The notes: a model not told the origin generated them from the letters alone. 51,406 nt of DNA from Treponema sp. (GCA_004554075.1 SFOB01000019.1:1-51406), one strand, 5' to 3'; shown: positions 1 through 8,155, counted from the first letter of the stretch. Translations and numbers: made by a program.

Positions 1-731
1 TGTCCCTTTCCAGATTCACCACACCAAAGGTCAGACCAGATATAGTCAGATTCTTTACAAAGACCATTTGCAACCATGTACTTCTTTACACCAACGAGGA
101 TGTCGTGGAGGCTTTCCCATGTCCAGTCCTTTTCAAGCTCGCGGATGTTGTAGCCAGCTGCTTCGAAAATATCTTCACGAACCATGATTGTATAGTCCTG
201 AAGAGCAGCCTGATGCATACCTGGGAGACGGTAGAATTTACCATCGCTCTGGCGAATTGTATCAAGATCAGGATTCATATTGTATTTATTTACGAATGCT
301 GTGAAGTTTGGCATATACTGAGTGTAGTCAGAAACTGGAACTACTCCGCCACCAGCAACATACTGATCTTCACTATAAATCTTTGGAATAATATATGTAG
401 CAGATCCTGAGTTAATAGCCAGGTTTACTTTCTGGCCGTAGTCACCGCTATCATAAGATGTAATATCGAGGTGAACATTTGTTACATCTTCGATATCCTT
501 AAAAATACCTTCAGTTTTCCAGGTATCCTGCATAGCATACCATGAAGCATCACTGAAAGAAATTGAGTAGGTTTCTTTTTCATCTGAATGGAAAGTTTTT
601 CCTTCACCGAATGTATAACCTACAGCTTTATCAGAAGCACCACCAGCTTTACTTCCTTTTGAGCCGGAACAAGCTGTGAACAAAGCTGCTGCACATGCGA
701 TTGCAAGGCCAGCAGTCACCATTTTTTTCAT
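1..731 (-). CDS. ABC sugar importer, solute-binding lipoprotein (3' end cut by window edge)
   Basis: This is the first 243 codons of an extracellular solute-binding protein; the C-terminus lies beyond base 1. The translation begins MKKMVTAGLAIACAAALFTAC, a type II signal peptide with a lipobox ending in Cys21, so the protein should be lipid-anchored on the outer face of the cytoplasmic membrane. The mature part has the usual family-1 binding-protein pattern, with conserved stretches such as FYRLPGMHQ and DWTWESLHDIL. A ribosome site (aggagg-like, 736-744) precedes the ATG. It lies upstream of no other gene here but follows the two permeases at 775 and 1681, the LplB/LplC-type pair, so it is the binding component of that importer. 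The substrate cannot be read from sequence; a mono- or oligosaccharide is likely. Confidence 0.9.
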   Translation of the reverse strand, partial: MKKMVTAGLAIACAAALFTACSGSKGSKAGGASDKAVGYTFGEGKTFHSDEKETYSISFSDASWYAMQDTWKTEGIFKDIEDVTNVHLDITSYDSGDYGQKVNLAINSGSATYIIPKIYSEDQYVAGGGVVPVSDYTQYMPNFTAFVNKYNMNPDLDTIRQSDGKFYRLPGMHQAALQDYTIMVREDIFEAAGYNIRELEKDWTWESLHDILVGVKKYMVANGLCKESDYIWSDLWCGESGKG

Positions 732-774
732 AGTTTTATCCTCCTTTTGATAAAAACTTTTTCCTAAAAAATTA

Positions 775-1668
775 TCATTCCTTTACACCACCAAGCATCA
801 TACCCTCTACGTAGTACTTCGAGATGAAGGGGTATACACAGATGATTGGCAGAGCCATAAGAACCATAGAACAAGACTTGATATTTGCTGCAATCTGCAT
901 TTTTTCTGCAGAAGCTTCTCCAGGATCAGCAGATGTAGAAGCGCCGGAAATAACAGTCTTAAGATAATAAGCAACCGGCCACATTTCCTTCTTATCAAGA
1001 TAAAGGAATGCATTATACCAGTTGTTCCAATAACCAACCGCATTAAAAAGAATCATAGTTGCAATAATCGGCATAGAAAGTGGAAGAACAATGCGGACAA
1101 AAATACCGATTGGAGTAAGTCCATCAAGTTCCCCTGCTTCTTCCAGCTCATGAGGAGTTTCTGCGAAGAATGATTTCATAAGGATGATGTAGTAGGTACT
1201 AAGCAAAGATGGAATAATAAAGCCTGCAACTTTATTTACAAGATGAAGCTTCATCATCAAAACATAGTTAGGAATCAAACCACCGCCAAAGTACATTGTA
1301 AAAATTACAAACTTGGTTAAAACCTTGTAGCCTTTAAGCTCCTTTTTAGAAAGCGGATAAGCCATACAGCAGCTGAAGACAAGAGAAAGAATTGTACCCA
1401 GAACCGAATAAACAACAGTATTCTTATACGAATGCATAAATTCGCCTTTCGCAAATACCGATTTATAGGTTTCAATATTAAAGCCGATTGGAATAAGATT
1501 TACCTTACCAAGTGTAATAGCCTCTTCTGAAGAAAAAGACTGTGCTACAAGATAAAGGAATGGATACAAAGTAACCGCACAAACCAGAAGCATTATTACT
1601 GTATTAAACCACTTGAAAACAATATAACCTGTAGACTCTTTTACTTTTACGCCAGTATTCTCAGCCAT
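775..1668 (-). CDS. Carbohydrate ABC transporter permease, LplC/YtcP/AraQ type
   Basis: A 297-residue inner-membrane permease of the CUT1 sugar importer class. It has about six hydrophobic segments and the EAA loop that contacts the ATPase (EAGELDGLTPIGIFVRIVLP, roughly residues 190-210). The C-terminus ends in the typical YYVEGMMLGGVKE motif of YtcP/LplC proteins. The start is supported by GGAGG six bases upstream of ATG. It sits 12 bases downstream of the partner permease and 43 bases before the binding lipoprotein, giving a permease-permease-lipoprotein operon. No ATPase is encoded alongside, so an MsmX/UgpC-like shared ATPase elsewhere is inferred. Confidence 0.93.
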   Translation of the reverse strand: MAENTGVKVKESTGYIVFKWFNTVIMLLVCAVTLYPFLYLVAQSFSSEEAITLGKVNLIPIGFNIETYKSVFAKGEFMHSYKNTVVYSVLGTILSLVFSCCMAYPLSKKELKGYKVLTKFVIFTMYFGGGLIPNYVLMMKLHLVNKVAGFIIPSLLSTYYIILMKSFFAETPHELEEAGELDGLTPIGIFVRIVLPLSMPIIATMILFNAVGYWNNWYNAFLYLDKKEMWPVAYYLKTVISGASTSADPGEASAEKMQIAANIKSCSMVLMALPIICVYPFISKYYVEGMMLGGVKE

Positions 1669-1680
1669 CTTAAACCTCCA

Positions 1681-2643
1681 TTACCACAAGCCTGAACCAG
1701 AAACTTTCTTAGAAACTTTATTTGCAAAAGTAAGCAGACAAAGATTCAAGAGGGCTTCAAACAAACCTACGGCAGTAGCATAGCTGTAGTTACCGGAACC
1801 AAGACCCATTCTGAATACGAAGGTAGAAATAATATCTGCCGTTTCATAAGTCATAGGGTTATACAAAAGGAATACTTTTTCAAAGGCACCGCCGGAACCG
1901 ACGAGTCCTCCGATATCAAGAATAAGCAGAGTTGTAATAGTTGGCAGAATGCATGGAATAGTTACATGCCATACACGCTGGAAATGATTAGCGCCGTCAA
2001 CCTCGGCCGCTTCATACAAAGAAGGATTTATTCCCGCAATAGCCGCAAGATAAAGAATAGTACCCCATCCCAAGGCCTGCCATACACCAGAAATTACAAA
2101 GATCGGATTAAAGTACTGAGGGAAAGCAATAAAAGAAATCTTCTCTCCGCCAAAGTATGCAATCAGCTGATTGAGTGGACCACTTGTAGATACCAGCTCA
2201 CGAATCATACCTGTAACGATTACCATAGAAATAAAGTGTGGCAGATAAGAAACTGTCTGTACAAACTTTTTCCACCAGAGAGCTTTAATTTCATTAAGCA
2301 AAAGAGCAAAAATCAATGTAAGAGGAAAGCGTACCGCAAGATAAGAAACATTGAGAACAAGAGTATTTCTAAAAGCTCGCCAGAAGGTTTTATCACCAAT
2401 AAACTGCTTAAAATATTTTAAGCCGCTCCATTTATCACCAAAAAGACTGCCACCTGCGCGGTAGCGTCGGAATGCAATAACATTTCCGGCCATAGGAATA
2501 TAGCGGAAGATAATATAATAGATGATTGGAATTAAAAGCAGTGCATAGAACTGCCAGTATTTTCGCATGTACTTTTTGAACTGACTCTTTTTTTCCAAGG
2601 CAGTTAATTCTGTACCTGCTGCTTTTTCATTTTTCTTAAACAT
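1681..2643 (-). CDS. Sugar ABC transporter permease, LplB/YteP type
   Basis: A 320-residue permease with a charged cytoplasmic N-terminus, a first membrane segment near residues 33-50 (FYALLLIPIIYYIIFRYIP) and five more. The EAA loop reads EAAEVDGANHFQRVWHVTIP. It pairs with the following permease to form the channel of a CUT1 importer. It is the first gene of its operon and is transcribed away from the GntR regulator at 2823. The ribosome site is weak (only ACGGG about ten bases upstream). The intervening 180 bases hold an operator-like palindrome described separately. Confidence 0.93.
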   Translation of the reverse strand: MFKKNEKAAGTELTALEKKSQFKKYMRKYWQFYALLLIPIIYYIIFRYIPMAGNVIAFRRYRAGGSLFGDKWSGLKYFKQFIGDKTFWRAFRNTLVLNVSYLAVRFPLTLIFALLLNEIKALWWKKFVQTVSYLPHFISMVIVTGMIRELVSTSGPLNQLIAYFGGEKISFIAFPQYFNPIFVISGVWQALGWGTILYLAAIAGINPSLYEAAEVDGANHFQRVWHVTIPCILPTITTLLILDIGGLVGSGGAFEKVFLLYNPMTYETADIISTFVFRMGLGSGNYSYATAVGLFEALLNLCLLTFANKVSKKVSGSGLW

Positions 2644-2665
2644 TTTATTACCCGTTTTTCAATTT

Positions 2666-2701
2666 GTATGCTATAATTTGTGTACAAACACACTTGCATA
2701 C
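2666..2701. promoter_or_regulatory. Candidate GntR/FCD operator between divergent genes
   Basis: The core TTGTGTACAA (2678-2687) is an inverted repeat with arms TTGT and ACAA. It fits the t-n-GT-n-AC-n-a pattern known for FadR-subfamily GntR regulators. It is flanked by a second, wider inverted pair, GTATGC (2666-2671) and GCATAC (2696-2701). The site lies between the sugar importer and the FCD regulator gene. Binding by that regulator is inference. Confidence 0.5.
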
Positions 2702-2783
2702 TAGTGCTCTTGTTAACTAGAATCATAAAGCAATTTCTTAAAAAGTCAAGAAAAAAATGTTATTTCATAAGAAAAAAGCATTA

Positions 2784-2812
2784 TTGACGATTTTAATTTG
2801 TCGCTTTATTAT
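2784..2812 (+). promoter_or_regulatory. Candidate promoter of the GntR gene
   Basis: TTGACG at 2784-2789, a 17-base spacer, and TATTAT at 2807-2812. Initiation would fall about four bases before the ATG at 2823. This argues against the longer reading frame opening at 2757 and would give an almost leaderless mRNA. Confidence 0.45.
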
Positions 2813-2822
2813 TGAAGGATAT

Positions 2823-3497
2823 ATGAAAAACTGCGAAAAACTAGAAAAAGAAACAAACAGAGAATATGCCCTCCGTGTTATAAGAGCAAATATTATCAAC
2901 CTTGAACTTGCTCCGGGCAGCATGATCAGCGAACAGGATATTGCAAACGAGCTTAATCTTTCACGCACTCCCGTACATGAGGCAATGCAGGAACTTTCTT
3001 CTACAAAAATCATTGAAATTCTTCCTCAGCGCGGCAGCCATGTAAGCCTTATTGATATGGCTCATGTTGATGAAGCTGTTTTCGTACGCTCAACAATTGA
3101 ATCTGCAGTTACAGAAATGGCCTGCAAACAGGCAACAGAGAAAGATATTCAGGATATGGAAGAAAACGTTACCCTTCAGCGCTTCTACTACCAGAAAAAT
3201 AATCTGGACAAGATTATGGAACTGGACAATTCCTTCCATGAGATGATGTATAAGATTACCAATAAAATGCAGTGTCACTATATGGTAAGACTGATGAGCA
3301 TCCATTATGACAGAATCCGTGAATTAAACCTCCACTCTTTTAATCCGGAACGCATTGTAAAAGAGCATGAAGAGATTCTTGAAGCATTTAAGAACAAGGA
3401 TCCGGAAGCTGCAAGAAAAGCGCTTGATAAACATCTTTCACGGCACTACACTCAGGAAGATGAAATCAAGAAAAAGTACCCTCAGTACTTTGCATAA
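2823..3497 (+). CDS. GntR-family transcriptional regulator with FCD domain
   Basis: A 224-residue FadR-type regulator. Residues about 8-75 form a winged helix-turn-helix (SEQDIANELNLSRTPVHEAMQEL is the recognition region). The rest is an all-helical FCD ligand domain with metal-ligand-like histidines in FHEMMYKI, HYDRIRE and KEHEEILEAF. I chose the ATG at 2823, preceded by GAAGGA (2814-2819), over the upstream ATG at 2757 because the extra 22 residues are hydrophobic and not family-like, and a promoter lies inside them. It is divergent from the LplB/LplC-type importer and probably controls it. FCD ligands are often sugar acids or organic acids; the ligand here is unknown. Confidence 0.88.
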   Translation: MKNCEKLEKETNREYALRVIRANIINLELAPGSMISEQDIANELNLSRTPVHEAMQELSSTKIIEILPQRGSHVSLIDMAHVDEAVFVRSTIESAVTEMACKQATEKDIQDMEENVTLQRFYYQKNNLDKIMELDNSFHEMMYKITNKMQCHYMVRLMSIHYDRIRELNLHSFNPERIVKEHEEILEAFKNKDPEAARKALDKHLSRHYTQEDEIKKKYPQYFA

Positions 3498-3506
3498 AGG
3501 CCCTAA

Positions 3507-3539
3507 AAATCCCGAAAAAATTCGGGATTTTTTTTATTT
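3507..3539 (+). terminator. Intrinsic terminator of the GntR gene
   Basis: AAATCCCGAA (3507-3516) pairs with TTCGGGATTT (3521-3530) and is followed by a long T run. Confidence 0.9.
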
Positions 3540-3554
3540 TTTAGTCTTTAGTTA

Positions 3555-3583
3555 TTGACACAAATCCTCGATTCGTGTAATAT
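3555..3583 (+). promoter_or_regulatory. tRNA promoter
   Basis: A consensus TTGACA (3555-3560), exactly 17 bases, then TAATAT (3578-3583). It ends 13 bases before tRNA-Asp, as expected for a stable-RNA promoter. Confidence 0.75.
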
Positions 3584-3595
3584 AACAAACATCAC

Positions 3596-3669
3596 GCGGG
3601 CGTAGCGAAGCTGGTTATCGCGCTGGCCTGTCACGCCGGAGATCGCGGGTTCGAGCCCCGCCGCTCGCG
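3596..3669 (+). tRNA. tRNA-Asp (anticodon GTC)
   Basis: Full cloverleaf by eye. The acceptor stem is GCGGGCG (3596-3602) with CGCTCGC (3662-3668), one G-U pair. The D arm is GCG/CGC, and the anticodon arm CTGGC-CTGTCAC-GCCGG gives GTC. The T arm is GCGGG-TTCGAGC-CCCGC. The discriminator base is G, the Asp identity element. CCA is not encoded. Confidence 0.95.
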
Positions 3670-3671
3670 CT

Positions 3672-3700
3672 AAGCCTTCCTTTCAACGGAAGGCTTTTTT
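3672..3700 (+). terminator. Terminator-like hairpin between the two tRNAs
   Basis: AAGCCTTCC (3672-3680) pairs with GGAAGGCTT (3688-3696), followed by T residues. It would limit read-through into tRNA-Pro, or act as a processing hairpin, because tRNA-Pro begins only six bases later without room for its own promoter. Confidence 0.75.
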
Positions 3701-3705
3701 TATTA

Positions 3706-3778
3706 CGGGTATTAGCGCAGCTGGTAGCGCGTGTCGTTCGGGACGATAAGGTCGCTGGTTCGAATCCAGTATACCCGA
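3706..3778 (+). tRNA. tRNA-Pro (anticodon CGG)
   Basis: The acceptor stem CGGGTAT (3706-3712) pairs perfectly with ATACCCG (3771-3777). The D arm is GCGC/GCGC. The anticodon arm TGTCG-TTCGGGA-CGATA gives CGG. The T arm is GCTGG/CCAGT. The discriminator is A, the proline identity base. CCA is not encoded. Confidence 0.95.
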
Positions 3779-3783
3779 TTTTA

Positions 3784-3818
3784 AACCATTCAGTTTTATG
3801 CTGGATGGTTATTTTTTT
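3784..3818 (+). terminator. Terminator after tRNA-Pro
   Basis: AACCATTCAG (3784-3793) pairs with CTGGATGGTT (3801-3810), one T-G wobble, followed by a T-rich tract. Confidence 0.85.
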
Positions 3819-3845
3819 ATTTTCCACTTTTTAAGCTCCCATTAC

Positions 3846-3874
3846 TTGATTTAAACTCTATTTTTATATATATT
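3846..3874 (+). promoter_or_regulatory. Candidate rpsU promoter
   Basis: TTGATT (3846-3851), 17 bases, TATATT (3869-3874). Predicted initiation near 3881 gives a leader of about 45 bases that contains the strong AAGGAGGTGA ribosome site (3910-3919). Confidence 0.55.
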
Positions 3875-3926
3875 TGTAATACTATTTTTTATGACGGAAC
3901 CACCGGAAAAAGGAGGTGAATACAGT

Positions 3927-4133
3927 ATGGCAACAATCATGGTTGATGATTCAGAAAACCTTGAAAAGGCAATCAAACGCTTTAAGCGCATGGTTGAAAA
4001 AGAAGGCATTATCCGCGAATACAAAAAGCGCGAATACTTCGAAAAACCGTCTGCTACCCTCCACCAGAAGAAGACAACTCTCGAGAGAAAGCTTCTTAAC
4101 AAGAGACGTAAGACAGAAAAGAAGGACTATTAG
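3927..4133 (+). CDS. rpsU: 30S ribosomal protein S21
   Basis: A 68-residue basic protein starting MATIMVDDSENLEKAIKRF, with the S21 core REYKKREYFEKPSATLHQKK and a lysine/arginine-rich tail. S21 joins the 30S subunit late, near the platform where the Shine-Dalgarno duplex forms. The start is the ATG at 3927 because a near-perfect AAGGAGGTGA lies seven bases upstream; the longer frame from 3891 would translate across that ribosome site. It is a single-gene unit with its own promoter and downstream hairpins. Confidence 0.97.
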   Translation: MATIMVDDSENLEKAIKRFKRMVEKEGIIREYKKREYFEKPSATLHQKKTTLERKLLNKRRKTEKKDY

Positions 4134-4155
4134 GCTACAATCGAGAATCCGTTAA

Positions 4156-4179
4156 AAAACGAGCCGAAAGGGTCGTTTT
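4156..4179 (+). terminator. Hairpin after rpsU
   Basis: AAAACGA (4156-4162) pairs with TCGTTTT (4173-4179) around a GAAA-containing loop. There is no long T run after it, so it may be a 3' stabilising hairpin rather than a complete terminator. Confidence 0.5.
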
Positions 4180-4204
4180 AGGATTATCGAAAAAACGCCT
4201 CAGA

Positions 4205-4229
4205 GGCAAGCTGTGCTTGCCGACCTTCA
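4205..4229. repeat. Dispersed hairpin repeat, copy 1
   Basis: GGCAAGC-TGT-GCTTGCC (4205-4221) is a perfect 7-bp stem, followed by GACCTTCA directly before the terminator at 4233. Nearly the same sequence recurs at 20239-20259 in the same position relative to a terminator. Confidence 0.6.
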
Positions 4230-4232
4230 ATA

Positions 4233-4260
4233 AAAAAGCCCGGATATTCCGGGCTTTTTG
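4233..4260. terminator. Bidirectional terminator between rpsU and the chemoreceptor gene
   Basis: AAAAAGCCCGGA (4233-4244) pairs perfectly with TCCGGGCTTTTT (4248-4259). The A and T tracts on both sides let it serve both converging units. Confidence 0.92.
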
Positions 4261-4271
4261 CTTTAACTTAT

Positions 4272-6368
4272 CTATACCTTAAACAAATCTATCTGACCGC
4301 CAATCTGACCAACCGCAGCCTCAACACTGTTTGCAATTTCAGAAAGGGCATTACTTGTTTCCTTGATATCACCTGCACTAGAAGAAATCTTATCCATACT
4401 ATCTCGGATTACGCCGGTAGTATTTCTAAGCTGATCAATTTCAACAAGAATAGATTTATTACCTTCGGCCATTTCGTGAGAAGCAGCCCTAACCTCACTG
4501 GTGTTATCATTCATAAGTTTAAGGGCATCGCCAATCTGCTTTGAACCTTCCTGCTGCTCTTCCATAGCACCCTTAATCTGAAGTACAAGCTGCTGGGTCT
4601 GGGTAATGGAATTACTTACTTCCACGAACATATCTGTAGAAGCCTGAGAAGCACTTACTACATCATTAATAGAACCTTCAATCTTCAACAGCTCCTCGCG
4701 GATTGTCTTAGACTGAGCACTTGAAGTTTCAGAAAGCTTACGGATTTCATCTGCAACAACAGAGAAGCCCTTTCCGGCCTCACCCGCATGAGCCGCCTCA
4801 ATAGCCGCGTTCATGGCAAGAAGATTTGTCTGGCCGGCAATATCACTGATTGTCTTATTGGCAGTCTGAAGTGCCTTAGACTGTTCTTCAATATTACGGA
4901 TTCGCTGGTTTACATCATTCTGGCGCTGAATACCGGCTTCTGTATTCTGAATAAGAGCATCAAAAGACTGGGCCATATATCCGACAGAATTGTTTACACT
5001 GCTGATATTTCCAATCATCTCTTCTACAGCAGCACTTGCTTCTACTACACCACTCGACTGAGTTTCAATCATATTCTCAAGAGACTGAATGTTCTGGGCA
5101 ATCTCTTCTACGGCACTTACTGTCTGAGATACGCTGTTTGCCTGATTTTCAACCTGAGATCCAATATCATTCAAGTCTCCGATGATAGCTTCTATAGACT
5201 GGCCGTTCTCTCCAATACGCTGCTGAAGCCCTATGTTTACATCTCCAAGTATTTCCTTTGAGTCCTTTACACCGCCGATAATTGTGCGCAGCTTTTCCAT
5301 AAAGGTATTAAAGCCGTCTCCAAGTGCACCGATTTCATTTTTACTCTTAACAACAATCTGCTGGGTGAGATCAGCTTCTCCGCTTGCAATATCATGAATG
5401 GATTCCTGAACAAGTTTCAAAGGCTTTACAGCGGCAATCATCATCAAAGAACATGCAACAGAAACTATTATTCCTACAAGCACACTGATAATAAGAATTA
5501 TGGTTCTCATTTTGTTTCCGACAGCTACAATCTGAGACTGAGGAATTGTCAGGATTGCAGACCATGGAGTTCCCTGCACAGGTACATAGGAAGCAAAGGT
5601 AAGAACGCCATTCGGATCCCTGTAATAACCTTCTCCCGACTCTCCGGCACAGGCCTTTACAGCAATTGCATCCAGTCCGGAAAAACCAGCCTTATCACTG
5701 TAAGAAAGATCCATGTATTTACTCATACCACGGATATGAGAAATAAGAACTCCGTTTGAGCCAACAAGAATAGCCTTACCTTCCTTTCCCATAGAAAGTT
5801 CGCTGACCATCTTGTCAATTTCATCAAGCTTAACCGCGCCGGCAAAAACACCAATCAGGCTGCCGGAAGCATTATAAGCCGGGCGTGCAATATAATAGCA
5901 GACAGATCCATCTACCTGAAAATCAATATCAGAAACATAAAGCTTCTTTTTATCGTTCATTATTGAACGGAAGAATGGCTTAGAAATTACAGTCAGAATT
6001 CTTCCGTCACTTGCATAGCCAACACCATCCGGGGTACAGAACATAACATAATTAAACAGAGGATTTCTGATATCTTCATGAGATAAAAGCCAGGCAATAA
6101 TACGGTCTTTATTTCCTGCTTTTGTAACATCATTATCAGAATAAATGCGAAGGTCATTTACCAAAACCTCATTCCAGTTCTGAATCTTTCCTGCATCCTC
6201 AGCAATTACCTTTTCGCTAAAATCTGAATAATCGCGCTGAGAATAGGCTTTTACACTCTTTACAATAAAGATATTCTGAAGCACAAAAGACACAACGAGA
6301 ATCGCAAGAATATAAAGCGAAAACTGCATTGCAAGGTGGGCATATTTCTTTTTCTTAGTTTCTTCCAT
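4272..6368 (-). CDS. Methyl-accepting chemotaxis protein, cache-type
   Basis: A 698-residue transmembrane chemoreceptor. An N-terminal membrane segment (residues about 14-35) is followed by a large periplasmic cache-like sensor of roughly 240 residues, with motifs such as RPAYNASGSLIGVFAGAV. A second membrane segment (IILIISVLVGIIVSVACSLM) leads to a HAMP linker and a long coiled-coil signalling domain. The conserved hairpin tip for CheA/CheW contact is present (AAHAGEAGKGFSVVADEIRK). I chose the ATG at 6368, with AGAGG eight bases before it, over an in-frame TTG two codons upstream. It follows the oligopeptide-binding gene by 21 bases and probably shares its transcript, which suggests (inference) that the pair links peptide sensing to motility. 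Confidence 0.95.
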   Translation of the reverse strand: MEETKKKKYAHLAMQFSLYILAILVVSFVLQNIFIVKSVKAYSQRDYSDFSEKVIAEDAGKIQNWNEVLVNDLRIYSDNDVTKAGNKDRIIAWLLSHEDIRNPLFNYVMFCTPDGVGYASDGRILTVISKPFFRSIMNDKKKLYVSDIDFQVDGSVCYYIARPAYNASGSLIGVFAGAVKLDEIDKMVSELSMGKEGKAILVGSNGVLISHIRGMSKYMDLSYSDKAGFSGLDAIAVKACAGESGEGYYRDPNGVLTFASYVPVQGTPWSAILTIPQSQIVAVGNKMRTIILIISVLVGIIVSVACSLMMIAAVKPLKLVQESIHDIASGEADLTQQIVVKSKNEIGALGDGFNTFMEKLRTIIGGVKDSKEILGDVNIGLQQRIGENGQSIEAIIGDLNDIGSQVENQANSVSQTVSAVEEIAQNIQSLENMIETQSSGVVEASAAVEEMIGNISSVNNSVGYMAQSFDALIQNTEAGIQRQNDVNQRIRNIEEQSKALQTANKTISDIAGQTNLLAMNAAIEAAHAGEAGKGFSVVADEIRKLSETSSAQSKTIREELLKIEGSINDVVSASQASTDMFVEVSNSITQTQQLVLQIKGAMEEQQEGSKQIGDALKLMNDNTSEVRAASHEMAEGNKSILVEIDQLRNTTGVIRDSMDKISSSAGDIKETSNALSEIANSVEAAVGQIGGQIDLFKV

Positions 6369-6389
6369 AATCAATTCCTCTCTTTCGCT

Positions 6390-8045
6390 TTATTTTGTAG
6401 TATTCTTGTAAATCTTATTGATGGCAACCGCATGGAAGGCAACACCCTTTACATTACTCTTAATAAGGTTTGCATTACATTTCTGGTAAACCGGCGAAAT
6501 AGCTGCATCATCCATAATCATAATTTCTGCCTGCTTCATTGCAGCCCAGCGTTCTGCAATCTTTGTACAAAGTTCACCGTCTGTGCAGCTTGCAATAAGG
6601 GCGTTGTAAGCAGGATTAAAATAGTTACCCATGTTGTTTGAGTTACCGGTTACCCACATTGCAAGATAAGTCATAGGGTCGGCATAGTCAGGCCCCCAGT
6701 TATTAAGACCAAACTGGAATTCTCCGGAAGACATAATCTTTCTTCGCTGTTTTTTCTCAACTACCTTTAGATTGATTTTAATTCCGTTCAGGTTTCTTTC
6801 CAGCTGACGCTTAATAGAATTACAGCAGATTATCTGTGTTTCACCATCTGCAGTAAGAAGTTCAAGTTCAATAGTTTTCTTACCAAGTTCTTTCTTTGCC
6901 TTTTCAAAATAGTCTCGGGCCTTTGCAGGATTGTAAGAGCAGACATCCGGGAACTCAATTCCAGCCGGAGTAAAGTCCTGACCAGTCTGAGAGAAAGCAA
7001 AGCCTCTTGGAATTGCACCATAGGCAGCAGCAGAACCATCTGCCATTTCCTTAGCAATCACTTCGCGGTCTATACCATTGGCAACGGCCAGACGAAGATT
7101 TTTATTTGCAAATGACGAATCATCAAAATTAAAAGTCAAGAAATAAAGGAAGCCCGAATCTACCGGCTTGAATTCCGGAGAGTTCTGCATCTGAACAACC
7201 GCATCACCTGAAAGTTCAACAAAGTCCAGCTGACCGCTCTGATATTTTTTAAGAGCCTCTTCACCGCTGTTTATAACTTCATAATGAATTCCGCCGAGTT
7301 TGATTTTAGCCGCATCATAATAAGCTGTATTTTTGATAAAGGAAATTGATGTAGCACCTACCTTATAATCTGTAAGAAGGAAGGCTCCGTTAGAAAGGCA
7401 GGTCTCAGGACTTGTTGCATACTTGTCGCCACACTTTTCTATAAAAGCCTGATTAGCAGGATAGAAGGTACAGAAGTAAAGAAGCTGATCAAAATATGAT
7501 ACAGGAGTCTGCAGTTCAACTTCAAAGGTATAATCATCTCTTGCACGGACTCCAAGCTGATTCGGCTCCATCTGTCCTGCCTGAATTGCAGTTGCATTTT
7601 TAATCTGTGCAATATCGCTTATCATAAAGGCATATTCAGATTCTGTTGCCGGGTCTATAGCTCTCTGCCAGCCATAAACAAAGTCATGTGCTGTAACAGG
7701 ATCTCCATTAGACCAGTAAACATCATCTCTCAGTTTAAAAGTATAATGAAGACCATCCGGAGAAACCTGCATATCTTTTGCACAGGCATATTTTACAGAA
7801 CCATCATCTGCCATCTGCATAAGGCCATCAATCATATTTCCGATGAGTTCAAATGAAGTCGCATAAACAGAAACCTGCTGATCCAGAGTATCAATTGTTG
7901 CATCCAGCGATACATTTAGTATTGGTCCGCTTACTTTACTTTCCGGTAAAGGACCTCTACCCTGCTGCACCACAGGTGTTTTTCCACATCCTAAAAGCAA
8001 TAGAGACATGAATATCCCTAAAGCAAAACTGTTCATATGCTTCAT
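6390..8045 (-). CDS. Oligopeptide ABC transporter substrate-binding lipoprotein (OppA-like)
   Basis: A 551-residue family-5 extracellular binding protein. The signal peptide ends in the lipobox LLLLGC, so it should be a lipoprotein. Diagnostic stretches include RDDVYWSNGDPVTAHDFVYG near residue 110, FNFDDSSFANKNLRLAVANG and NWGPDYADPMTYLAMW, all typical of OppA/MppA. The start is ATG 8045 because AGGAG lies six bases upstream; the frame's first ATG is five codons earlier and lacks a ribosome site. No opp permease or ATPase is adjacent. Sitting in a probable operon with a chemoreceptor, it may serve as a binding-protein co-receptor as well as, or instead of, transport. Confidence 0.92.
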   Translation of the reverse strand: MKHMNSFALGIFMSLLLLGCGKTPVVQQGRGPLPESKVSGPILNVSLDATIDTLDQQVSVYATSFELIGNMIDGLMQMADDGSVKYACAKDMQVSPDGLHYTFKLRDDVYWSNGDPVTAHDFVYGWQRAIDPATESEYAFMISDIAQIKNATAIQAGQMEPNQLGVRARDDYTFEVELQTPVSYFDQLLYFCTFYPANQAFIEKCGDKYATSPETCLSNGAFLLTDYKVGATSISFIKNTAYYDAAKIKLGGIHYEVINSGEEALKKYQSGQLDFVELSGDAVVQMQNSPEFKPVDSGFLYFLTFNFDDSSFANKNLRLAVANGIDREVIAKEMADGSAAAYGAIPRGFAFSQTGQDFTPAGIEFPDVCSYNPAKARDYFEKAKKELGKKTIELELLTADGETQIICCNSIKRQLERNLNGIKINLKVVEKKQRRKIMSSGEFQFGLNNWGPDYADPMTYLAMWVTGNSNNMGNYFNPAYNALIASCTDGELCTKIAERWAAMKQAEIMIMDDAAISPVYQKCNANLIKSNVKGVAFHAVAINKIYKNTTK

Positions 8046-8126
8046 ATAATTCTCCTGCATATATAAAAAAAGAGTAAATTTGATTTTTTAATTGATTTTT
8101 ATAATGAACGATTAAAGGATTTTTTA

Positions 8127-8155
8127 ATTATAACACGGTATTACACAGGTAGCAA
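8127..8155 (-). promoter_or_regulatory. Candidate promoter of the oppA-like/chemoreceptor unit
   Basis: On the minus strand TTGCTA (8155-8150), 17 bases, TATAAT (8132-8127), with an extended -10 TGT just before it. The predicted leader is about 75 bases and contains the AGGAG ribosome site. Confidence 0.6.

Noticed and set aside
1966..2421. Plus-strand 151-codon frame opposite the LplB-type permease
   Set aside because: Composition and lack of ribosome site mark it as a shadow of the permease gene, which has clear family motifs.
2757..2822. Longer start for the GntR regulator
   Set aside because: The extra residues are hydrophobic and unlike the family, no ribosome site precedes them, and the best promoter lies inside this segment.
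3615..3827. Minus-strand 70-codon reading frame across both tRNA genes
   Set aside because: It is the antisense translation of tRNA-Asp and tRNA-Pro (it contains the GFEPATLSSRTTRATSCA type of sequence familiar from spurious database proteins). No ribosome site.
3891..3926. Longer start for rpsU
   Set aside because: It would translate through the strong AAGGAGGTGA ribosome site and add residues not found in S21.
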